A stretch of DNA of 29,862 nucleotides from contig CAYTOF010000026.1 in NCBI GenBank assembly GCA_964439435.1, forward strand, positions 1 through 29,862, given 5' to 3'. The notes beneath the pieces were generated by a model, which saw nothing but the letters and a program-made list of their open reading frames with translations, was not told the origin of the DNA and ran no database searches. A program made the translations under genes and the position numbers. Below, piece after piece: positions 23,933 through 29,862 of the stretch. The stretch comes from CAYTOF01 sp964439435 (GTDB taxonomy: Bacteria; Bacillota; Clostridia; Oscillospirales; QAMX01). Position 1 is the first letter of the stretch. Every line of letters begins with the position of its first letter.

Positions 23933-25015
23933 ATGTACGACGGATTGTCAAACAGCCTTGAAAATCTCTTTATGCTTTCAAACGCAAAGTCACGTTCCAT
24001 TTGCGCTGAGAACATAACCGGTGGCAAGGGCATGGGTGCCATGTGCGAAGTGGAAGACGGCGTCTCGAGTGGGCCTGCGCGTGAACTTGGCAAGGGATGG
24101 AAGGTAAATCCTTTCGTTTACGCCAAGGCGGGCACTGAAATCACGCTTGCGGACATCGAAGGGCCCGGCTGCATCAACCATATCTGGTGCACACCAAATG
24201 GCAATTGGAGATTTCAAATTCTGCGCATATATTGGGACGGAGCGGAGCTTCCTTCCGTTGAATGCCCAATCGGAGATTTCTTTGCCTGCGGTTGGAACAC
24301 TTATGCACCGCTTTCCTCTTTGGCCGTCTGTGTCAACCCGGGACGTTCTTTGAACTGCTACTGGCAGATGCCCTTTAGAAAGCATTGCAAAATCACCTTG
24401 GAAAACATTTCTGAAAAAGACGAGGTCTTTTTCTATCAAATCGACTATACGCTTACGGAAGTGCCTGAAAACGCAGCGTATTTTCACGCTCAATTCCGCC
24501 GACAAAATCCGTTGCCATACAAGGACGTCTACACAATTGTGGATGGTATATCCGGCAAAGGCCAGTTTGTCGGCACCTATATGGCTTGGGGTGTGAACAA
24601 CAGCGGTTGGTGGGGAGAGGGCGAGATCAAGTTCTATATGGACGGGGACGAAGAGTATCCGACGATTTGCGGTACAGGCACGGAGGACTATTTCTGCGGG
24701 TCGTACAACTTTGAAAACCAAGCCACGCACGAATATGAAGTCTACACGACACCCTATGCCGGACTTTGTCAGGTCATCAAGCCCGATGGGCTTTATAAAT
24801 CCCAGCAGAGATTTGGCCTGTATCGCTGGCATTTAGTGGACCCAATCCGCTTTGAAAGTGATCTGCGCGTCACAATTCAAGCTCTTGGATGGCGCGACGG
24901 CGGCAGATACCTGCCTCTGCAGGACGATATCGCCTCCGTGGCATATTGGTATCAAGTCCACCCCGGTGCGCCCTTCCCGAAACTGCCGAGCAAGGACTAC
25001 TTGGAGATCATATAA
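23933..25015 (+). CDS. GH172 family (DUF2961) glycoside hydrolase, copy 1
   Basis: A 360-residue protein from ATG 23933 behind AGGAGGG. DUF2961 is the domain of GH172, whose characterised members act on alpha-D-fructofuranosides or D-arabinofuranosides. Visible family blocks are ADIEGPGCINHIWCT, IYWDGAELPSVECPIGDFF, WQMPFRKHCKITLEN, WWGEGEIKFYMDGD (228-238) and CGTGTEDYF (246-254), then GLYRWHLVDPIRF. The Glu residues in GEGE and GTGTED are the likely catalytic pair, by analogy. There is no signal peptide, so it should work on imported oligosaccharides. It lies 52 bases after the URO-D gene and 67 before its paralogue. Length is that of a single minimal GH172 domain. Confidence 0.9.
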   Translation: MYDGLSNSLENLFMLSNAKSRSICAENITGGKGMGAMCEVEDGVSSGPARELGKGWKVNPFVYAKAGTEITLADIEGPGCINHIWCTPNGNWRFQILRIYWDGAELPSVECPIGDFFACGWNTYAPLSSLAVCVNPGRSLNCYWQMPFRKHCKITLENISEKDEVFFYQIDYTLTEVPENAAYFHAQFRRQNPLPYKDVYTIVDGISGKGQFVGTYMAWGVNNSGWWGEGEIKFYMDGDEEYPTICGTGTEDYFCGSYNFENQATHEYEVYTTPYAGLCQVIKPDGLYKSQQRFGLYRWHLVDPIRFESDLRVTIQALGWRDGGRYLPLQDDIASVAYWYQVHPGAPFPKLPSKDYLEII

Positions 25016-25082
25016 ACGAGTCCAAGCCTGTGGGCAAAGTGGTGTTGTCGCCGAAAGCAAAAGGCGACGCGAAGGAGGATTT

Positions 25083-26165
25083 ATGAAAAACAGATTATCA
25101 GGTAGCTTGAAAGATTTATTTGTGCTTTCAGATGCGAAGACACGCTCCATAAGTGCGGAGAACTTCACCGGCGGCAAGGGAATGGGTGCCATGTGTGAAG
25201 TGGAAGACGGCGTTGCAGGCAATGCCGCGCGGGATCTGGGCAAAGGCTGGAAAGTAAACCCCTATATATCCATCAAAGCAGGTGAAGTGTTCACCCTTGC
25301 CGATATTGAAGGACCCGGATGTATCAACCACATATGGTGTACTCCCAGCGGCAATTGGAGATTTCAAATTTTGCGTATATATTGGGACGGAGCGGAACAG
25401 CCATCCGTTGAGTGCCCGATAGGGGACTTTTTTGCCAGCGGTTGGGGCAGCTATGCGCCCATATCCTCTTTGGCGGTGTGTGTCAACCCCGGACGCTCTT
25501 TGAATTGCTACTGGCAGATGCCCTTTCGAAAGCGTTGCAGGATCACATTGGAAAACATCTCGCACAACGATGTGGGTTTCTATTATCAAATAGACTATAC
25601 ACTTACTGAGGTGCCTGAAAATGCAGCCTATTTTCACGCACAATTTCGCAGGCAAAATCCTTTGCCATATAAAGAGGACTATACGATAGTGGACGGTATT
25701 TTGGGAAAAGGCCAGTTTGTGGGTACATATATGGCTTTGGGAGTGAACAACAACGGCTGGTGGGGCGAGGGCGAGATAAAGTTTTACATGGACGGTGATG
25801 ATGAATATCCGACCATCTGCGGTACGGGAGCTGAGGATTATTTTTGCGGATCCTATGGCTTTGTGAACAGTGAAGACAATAGATATGAGGAGTTTACAAC
25901 ACCATATGCAGGGATGTCTCAAGTGATAATCCCCGATGGGCTCTACCGCTCACAGCAGAGGTTTGGACTTTATCGCTGGCATATAGTGGATCCGATTCGT
26001 TTTGAAAGCGACCTGCGTGTGACCATCCAGGCGCTGGGATGGCGTGACGGTGGGAGATATCTTCCCTTGCAAGATGATATTGCCACCGTGGCTTTTTGGT
26101 ACCAAACTCACCCCTGCGCACCCTTTCCGACCCTTCCCGACAAAGACTATCTTGAGATAATTTAA
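25083..26165 (+). CDS. GH172 family (DUF2961) glycoside hydrolase, copy 2
   Basis: ATG 25083 (MKNRLSGSLKDLF) follows AAGGAGG; the frame stays open upstream into copy 1 but that part is out of register with the family. At 360 residues it aligns with copy 1 end to end without gaps. By eye about 63 positions differ, roughly 82% identity. Differences cluster at 44-70, 161-166 and 260-275, the last just after the putative active site. GEGEIKFYMDGD is unchanged, while GTGTEDYF becomes GTGAEDYF. Both copies share strongly conserved surfaces and lack a signal peptide. The pattern fits tandem duplication followed by modest specialisation, or assembly of a hetero-oligomer. The terminator at 26172-26209 ends the operon. 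Confidence 0.9.
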   Translation: MKNRLSGSLKDLFVLSDAKTRSISAENFTGGKGMGAMCEVEDGVAGNAARDLGKGWKVNPYISIKAGEVFTLADIEGPGCINHIWCTPSGNWRFQILRIYWDGAEQPSVECPIGDFFASGWGSYAPISSLAVCVNPGRSLNCYWQMPFRKRCRITLENISHNDVGFYYQIDYTLTEVPENAAYFHAQFRRQNPLPYKEDYTIVDGILGKGQFVGTYMALGVNNNGWWGEGEIKFYMDGDDEYPTICGTGAEDYFCGSYGFVNSEDNRYEEFTTPYAGMSQVIIPDGLYRSQQRFGLYRWHIVDPIRFESDLRVTIQALGWRDGGRYLPLQDDIATVAFWYQTHPCAPFPTLPDKDYLEII

Positions 26166-26171
26166 GTGCAT

Positions 26172-26209
26172 AAAAAGAAGGCTCCTGAGCAAAGGAGCCC
26201 TCTTTTTTT
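26172..26209. terminator. Bidirectional terminator between the GH172 operon and hprK
   Basis: GGCTCCT (26180-26186) pairs with AGGAGCC (26193-26199) and is flanked by an A-run on the left and TCTTTTTTT on the right, so it works as a rho-independent terminator on both strands. Confidence 0.85.
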
Positions 26210-26267
26210 AACGGTTTTACACTAAAACAGTGGTTTTGACAAAGCCGCATATGAAAAAAGCAAATGA

Positions 26268-27203
26268 TCACAGCAAATTCATTTTTTCGTTAAGCCTCTC
26301 TGTCAGCTCATTTGCGGCATTGTAGCCAAGCTTTTTGTTGCGGTTGTTCATCGCCGCGACTTCAATGATGATGGCAAGGTTGCGGCCGGGTCTGACGGGA
26401 ATGGTGAGGGAGGGGATATGTAGCCCCATGAGGGTGGTTGTTTCGGTTTCCTCACCCAAACGGTCATAGGCTTTGCCGGATTGCCAGGGTTCGAGGTTCA
26501 AAACCAGGTCGATTTTTTCCGTCACCTTGACAGACCCCATGCCGAAAAGGCGCTTCACATCGACAATGCCGATGCCGCGAAGCTCGATGAAGTGGCGGAT
26601 GATTTCAGGGGCGCTACCCACCAGGGTTTTGTTGGACACTCTTTTTATCTCCACCGCATCGTCGGCGATGAGACGGTGCCCACGCTTTACAAGCTCAATG
26701 GCTGTCTCGCTCTTGCCGACGCCACTGTCTCCCAGGAGCAGTAGGCCTTCTCCGTAGACTTCCACCAGCACGCCGTGGCAGGTCATTCTCGGAGCCAGGT
26801 GGACTTTGAGGGAGGCAAGCAGGGAAGCAAGGGTGGAGGAGGTGTCATCGGAAGTGCACAGCACTGTCGTGTTGTATTTCCTGGCCATCTCCATACACTC
26901 CTCAAAAGGCTCGATGCCGCGAGTTATGATGAGTGCGGGGATTTGTGTGGCGAAGAGCTTTTCAAAGCTTGCAAGACGGCGCTGGGGTGTAAAACGCTCA
27001 AGGAATGTCGTCTCGACTTTGCCGATCATCTGAAGGCGATCGTGGTCGAAAAAGTCATAAAATCCGGCAAGCTGCAGCCCGCAGCGGTTGATATCGTCGG
27101 AATGGATTAAAATATCTCTGTAACCCTCAGGTGCATTCTCCGGCGTGAAGTTAAATTCATCTATAAGATCACCCAAGGGGATTGTGTAGCGCTCTCTTTC
27201 CAT
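26268..27203 (-). CDS. hprK: HPr kinase/phosphorylase
   Basis: A 311-residue cytoplasmic protein from ATG 27203, behind AAGAGG. HprK phosphorylates and dephosphorylates Ser46 of the phosphotransferase protein HPr, which with CcpA sets carbon catabolite repression in Firmicutes. The N-terminal domain shows RCGLQLAGFYDFF and RLQMIGKVETTFL. The kinase domain has the P-loop GDSGVGKSETAIELV (158 on), LIADDAVEIKR, the family signature IELRGIGIVDVKRLFG, and the C-terminal SLTIPVRPGRNLAIIIEVAA followed by MNNR. Length is typical. Neighbours such as lgt, often next to hprK, are absent; it appears monocistronic with its own promoter. Confidence 0.97.
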   Translation of the reverse strand: MERERYTIPLGDLIDEFNFTPENAPEGYRDILIHSDDINRCGLQLAGFYDFFDHDRLQMIGKVETTFLERFTPQRRLASFEKLFATQIPALIITRGIEPFEECMEMARKYNTTVLCTSDDTSSTLASLLASLKVHLAPRMTCHGVLVEVYGEGLLLLGDSGVGKSETAIELVKRGHRLIADDAVEIKRVSNKTLVGSAPEIIRHFIELRGIGIVDVKRLFGMGSVKVTEKIDLVLNLEPWQSGKAYDRLGEETETTTLMGLHIPSLTIPVRPGRNLAIIIEVAAMNNRNKKLGYNAANELTERLNEKMNLL

Positions 27204-27247
27204 AAAACAGCCTCTTTTCCACTGCTTAAAAACAGTTTGGTCACATT

Positions 27248-27276
27248 ATTATATCATCTATAAAAAACAAACGCAA
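27248..27276 (-). promoter_or_regulatory. Promoter of hprK
   Basis: Minus-strand TTGCGT (27276-27271), 17-nt spacer, TATAAT (27253-27248), 44 bases before the start codon. Confidence 0.65.
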
Positions 27277-27366
27277 TAATACAACAGGAACGAAATAGGC
27301 AATGTTCATTTGAAATAAGGAGCTCAAATCAAAACAAAGGGCTTATCGGAGAACAAAAATACTCTT

Positions 27367-27403
27367 TCGGGTTATTGACATATGCCAATAACCCGAGTAT
27401 AAT
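27367..27403 (+). promoter_or_regulatory. Consensus promoter overlapped by a 30-bp palindromic operator
   Basis: TTGACA (27375-27380), 17-nt spacer and TATAAT (27398-27403) match the sigma-A consensus at all 12 positions. A dyad centred at 27381/27382 covers the -35 and most of the spacer: TCGGGTTATTG on the left, CAATAACCCGA on the right, and CATATG in the centre, with one mismatched pair out of 15. A repressor bound here would block RNA polymerase. The only downstream gene is the NifX-like gene. Confidence 0.85.
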
Positions 27404-27513
27404 AAAAGATAGAAAACATGTGTCAAAGGCTGAAACAATAAACTATAAAAAACACATTTAAAAACTCTGTCTGAAATAAGATAACTGCGGAAATTTAAAA
27501 GGAGGTGAGAAGC

Positions 27514-27888
27514 TTGAGAGTTGCTGTTGCATATGATGATGGACTGGTATATCAACATTTTGGAAAAACAAAGCGTTTTAAAATCTATGATATAGAAAAG
27601 GGAAAGACAATACTTGCAACGACGATACATGTCGGTGAGAGCGGACACGGCGCATTGGCTGACATTTTAAAAAAATGCGGTGTGGAGGCCTTGATTTGCG
27701 GTGGTATTGGCAGCGGTGCTAAGCGTGCTCTGTCCGAGGTGGGCATTGACCTATACTGCGGTGTCAAGGGAGAAACTGACAACGCCATCTCTGAGCTTGT
27801 TTTGGGAAACCTAGAGCAGAGCCCGCCGGTGCAGGGCGAGCGAGTTCCCCGCTATGCCGGATGTGAAGAGGGCGGCACCGAAAACTAA
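27514..27888 (+). CDS. NifX-like dinitrogenase iron-molybdenum cofactor biosynthesis family protein
   Basis: TTG 27514 is chosen because the ideal AAAGGAGGTGA lies 5 bases upstream; GTG 27505 falls inside that ribosome binding site. The 124-residue cytoplasmic protein has the single NifX/NifB-C domain: LRVAVAYDDGLVYQHFGKTKRF, then FKIYDIEKGK, GHGALADILKKCGVEALICGG and IGSGAKRALSEVGIDLYCGVKG. A tail with one Cys follows. In nitrogen fixers such domains bind iron-sulfur or FeMo-cofactor precursors. Many non-fixing Clostridia carry small free-standing versions thought to handle metal clusters, and no nif genes are seen here. It appears to be a single-gene unit under a tightly regulated promoter. 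Confidence 0.88.
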   Translation: MRVAVAYDDGLVYQHFGKTKRFKIYDIEKGKTILATTIHVGESGHGALADILKKCGVEALICGGIGSGAKRALSEVGIDLYCGVKGETDNAISELVLGNLEQSPPVQGERVPRYAGCEEGGTEN

Positions 27889-27907
27889 AGTATATTTTGA
27901 GAAAGTT

Positions 27908-27954
27908 CATACGGAGTGGAAAACAACAAGATGCTTTCCACTCCGTATGCTTTT
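27908..27954 (+). terminator. Strong terminator of the NifX-like gene
   Basis: A perfect 15-bp stem (CATACGGAGTGGAAA at 27908-27922 with TTTCCACTCCGTATG at 27935-27949), 12-nt loop, then CTTTTT. It can also act for the convergent binding-protein gene, though the minus-strand T-run is poor. Confidence 0.85.
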
Positions 27955-27994
27955 TGATGAGTAAGCCATATATCGCTGCGGTTCGATATAGGTA

Positions 27995-29446
27995 TTATTT
28001 GTTGTACAGATCGTCCAGCATGCCCTGCATGACTTCGTTGTGACCCTCGACGACTTGGATGGGGCTTAGATGCTCATCCAGCACGGGGATGACAATGTTG
28101 TTGCGGATGTAGAGCCAAATTTCGCGGGAAGCCTGCTGGAAATTGAGGCGAGAGTTGGGGAATATGTACTTTTCGAACATCTCCCAGGACTCGTCGTCAC
28201 GGAAGAATTCTGTTTTAACCCTGTCTTCCCAGCGGTCATTGGTCATGATATCTCCCCAGAGGTTCATGCACTTGACGGATTTCTCCACATTCTTGTTGGT
28301 GACCAGCATGGTCCAAATGTCGATTTCCGGGATGGTGCTGATGTAGGTTTTGGCGTCTATGCCCATGGGGGTGGGCACCACACCGTATGCAAACTCTGCG
28401 GAAGCCAGCGGGTCTTCCCAGTAGGTCCATCCATAGAAGATGTTGAACGCTATCTTACCCTCAGAAAAACCGTCGCGATATGCGCCGCCGGCTGTGCCCC
28501 ACTGCGGGCGGATTGCCGGGTCGCCGCATTCGCGGATGAACTCCAGAGCATTTATATAGCGTGAGTTTTCAAAGTTGGCAATCCACTTGCCCGTGTTGTC
28601 GCGGTAGAGGGGGATATAGTCGTTGGTGATCAGGGTTTGGGCGTATTGCACCATGCCTGAACCAACGCCCCAGATGTCGAGCTCATTGTCTGCATCGGTG
28701 TCTTCGGGAATCAAACGGGCAATCTCCAAAAACTTTTCCCATGTCCATTTATTGTCGCGGACCAACTGATAGATTGCTGATTTGGGATAGCCGTGCGGCT
28801 CGGTTAGGAGCGGGTTGAATGCGATTGTGTCGCCGAAACATCCGACATAGTATTCGCCGTTTGTCTCAATTCCCCAGATTTTGTCGTTGAATTTGGGAGC
28901 AGCGGTGTATATCGGATCCCACTTTGACCGATCCCAAACATTCAAGCCTGCCGCTTTGAGCTCTTCGCCGTCGAGCTGTTTCACTCGCCCTGCCACTGCA
29001 TGGATAAAGATGTCGCCGTGGCGCTGAAAGACAAAGTCTGCCGGGTCGTCACCTGCCATGACGATGGTGGTGACAGCGGCAAGGTCTTGCGCAAAGGGCA
29101 CAAACTCAAGGGTGAAACCGTGCTCAAGCTGCATATCCAGCAGTTCTTGGTTCCAGCGGTCGTGCATCTCATTTGTGCCGGGTTTGGGAGTGAATTTGTC
29201 TAAAAATGCGCCGCCAAGCCTGAAAGTGTATCCGGTGACATCCACACCCGGATCCTGCGTTGTTGTCGGCTCCTCGGTGGTGGTTGGAGCGGTTGTCTGC
29301 GGTGGTGCGGTTGTCGTCGGCGGAGCTTTCGTCGTTGTGGCAGGTTCTGTTTTTGCGGGCTCGCCGTCTCCGCATCCGAAAAGAGATGCAAAGACCAAAA
29401 CACACAGCAACATTGCTATAAAAGGTCTAACCTTGATAGCTTTCAT
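27995..29446 (-). CDS. Extracellular solute-binding lipoprotein of a sugar-type ABC transporter
   Basis: ATG 29446 (MKAIKVRPFIAML) is preceded by AAGGGA at nine bases; an upstream in-frame ATG at 29482 lacks a site. The 483-residue product has a lipoprotein signal with lipobox LFGC (C25), a Thr/Pro-rich linker to about residue 65, and a family-1-type binding domain. That domain shows VTGYTFRLGG, ATTIVMAGDDPADFVFQ, GDTIAFNPLLTEPHGYPKS, NKWTWEKFLEIARLIPEDTD, a calcium-like acidic loop DTDADNELDIWGVG, and KIAFNIFYGWTYWED. It should capture an oligosaccharide outside the cell. No permease or ATPase gene lies on either side within the window, so it is either stand-alone or works with genes beyond the right edge. 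Confidence 0.9.
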   Translation of the reverse strand: MKAIKVRPFIAMLLCVLVFASLFGCGDGEPAKTEPATTTKAPPTTTAPPQTTAPTTTEEPTTTQDPGVDVTGYTFRLGGAFLDKFTPKPGTNEMHDRWNQELLDMQLEHGFTLEFVPFAQDLAAVTTIVMAGDDPADFVFQRHGDIFIHAVAGRVKQLDGEELKAAGLNVWDRSKWDPIYTAAPKFNDKIWGIETNGEYYVGCFGDTIAFNPLLTEPHGYPKSAIYQLVRDNKWTWEKFLEIARLIPEDTDADNELDIWGVGSGMVQYAQTLITNDYIPLYRDNTGKWIANFENSRYINALEFIRECGDPAIRPQWGTAGGAYRDGFSEGKIAFNIFYGWTYWEDPLASAEFAYGVVPTPMGIDAKTYISTIPEIDIWTMLVTNKNVEKSVKCMNLWGDIMTNDRWEDRVKTEFFRDDESWEMFEKYIFPNSRLNFQQASREIWLYIRNNIVIPVLDEHLSPIQVVEGHNEVMQGMLDDLYNK

Positions 29447-29621
29447 AATTTCAGATCCCTTCGTATTTTTTTGTTTTGCCATAGGTTAGTGGTGTGTCGT
29501 TGCAGCGATATATTATAGCCGGTAGGCATAGCTATCTCTTGGGAGAAGATAAAAGAGCTTTTGCGGGAAAACCAAGGAGTTGTGCTTTTGGTACAAGCCG
29601 CAAGGCAAAACAACAAAATAC

Positions 29622-29634
29622 TTGTATGATACAA
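29622..29634. promoter_or_regulatory. Operator-like palindrome, GntR-type pattern
   Basis: TTGTATGATACAA is a perfect 6-1-6 palindrome. The form TTGTATnATACAA resembles sites of GntR-family regulators of sugar-acid and carboxylate genes. It lies 13 bases before the -35 at 29647 and about 105 bases upstream of a minus-strand TATAAT (29517-29512) that could serve the binding-protein gene. Confidence 0.45.
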
Positions 29635-29646
29635 CAATGTAGGTCA

Positions 29647-29675
29647 TTGACAATTATATATGGATATTATATAAG
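29647..29675 (+). promoter_or_regulatory. Rightward promoter leading out of the window
   Basis: TTGACA (29647-29652), 17-nt spacer, TATAAG (29670-29675). No long plus-strand gene starts before base 29862, so its target lies beyond the window or is an RNA leader. Confidence 0.6.
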
Positions 29676-29862
29676 CTTTGAAAATAAAAGCAACAGTTTT
29701 TTAAAGGAGATGATTAAGATTGTGATATATTACAAATTGTAAAAGCAAATACACAAATAACAAACAAAACGCTGTAAACTTTATACAATAACCCTGATAT
29801 TGGAGACAATAGCATATATTAACATGCCAAAGATTGACAAAAGAGAGATTTGAAAAGCAGAA
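29676..29862. other. AT-rich end of window without a recognised gene
   Basis: Only a 10-codon frame is seen: AAAGGAG at 29703-29709 runs directly into ATG 29710, which reads MIKIVIYYKL and stops at TAA 29740-29742. The site is too close for that ATG but fits the GTG at 29722. It may be a leader peptide or chance. Nothing else is evident to the end. Confidence 0.4.

Noticed and set aside
24852..25082. Upstream extension of GH172 copy 2 into copy 1
   Set aside because: The frame is open by chance; the added residues do not resemble the family, and ATG 25083 has an ideal ribosome binding site.
27505..27507. GTG as start of the NifX-like gene
   Set aside because: It lies within the AAAGGAGGTGA ribosome binding site; TTG 27514 is correctly spaced.
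29494..29742. 82-codon plus-strand frame near the right end
   Set aside because: It crosses the operator-like palindrome and the 29647 promoter and has low-complexity, atypical composition.
1..29862. CRISPR arrays, tRNA or rRNA genes, transposases, integrases
   Set aside because: I looked for regularly spaced repeats, tRNA-like cloverleaf ends and transposase motifs and found none; by-eye reading could miss a divergent tRNA.

Overview
The window looks like a metagenome-assembled or draft contig from a Gram-positive anaerobe of the class Clostridia (Firmicutes). The grounds are strong AGGAGG-type ribosome binding sites, GTG and TTG starts, an hprK gene, a dgt-dnaG-rpoD operon, a lipoteichoic-acid-synthase-type enzyme, and Thr/Pro-rich linkers in secreted proteins. 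The genus cannot be named from this sequence. Four runs of exactly 10 N (2873-2882, 11898-11907, 14911-14920, 15248-15257) are scaffold joins inside genes. At two of them the contig ends carry misassembled tails, so D-lactate dehydrogenase and dnaG look broken but are almost certainly intact in the organism.

Layout. 1-1173: 3' part of a kbaZ/gatZ-type tagatose-bisphosphate aldolase subunit. 1278-3391 (minus): D-2-hydroxyacid dehydrogenase, then a secreted CAP-domain protein. 3662-4402 (plus): glycerophosphodiester phosphodiesterase. 4511-7203: a small accessory island on the minus strand. It holds a 619-residue coiled-coil protein I do not recognise, a decayed downstream partner and a 29-codon remnant of a small clostridial protein, with strong hairpins at both ends. 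7298-11352 (minus): gpmI, nagA and a uronate-isomerase-like amidohydrolase, apparently one operon. 11657-12206 (minus): a small membrane HEGGH metallopeptidase-like protein with its own promoter and terminator. 12424-16425 (minus): the dgt-dnaG-rpoD operon.

16602-18305 (plus): a DUF4838 protein under an extended -10 promoter. 18408-22631 (minus): an LtaS-like phosphoglycerol transferase, a MATE transporter and a TraB/GumN lipoprotein. 22927-26165 (plus): a URO-D-fold protein followed by two tandem GH172 (DUF2961) enzymes about 80% identical, with promoter and terminator. 26268-27203 (minus): hprK. 27514-27888 (plus): a NifX-like protein whose consensus promoter is overlapped by a 30-bp near-perfect palindrome. 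27995-29446 (minus): a sugar-type solute-binding lipoprotein. The last 416 bases are AT-rich and hold an operator-like palindrome and an outward-facing promoter.

The shared theme is carbohydrate scavenging. A binding lipoprotein outside the cell, signal-less glycoside-hydrolase-family proteins (GH172, DUF4838) inside, amino-sugar and sugar-acid catabolism (NagA, amidohydrolase, KbaZ), glycolysis (GpmI), lactate formation and HPr kinase control fit together. The least explained parts are the 619-residue island protein, the URO-D/GH172 operon and the NifX operator.
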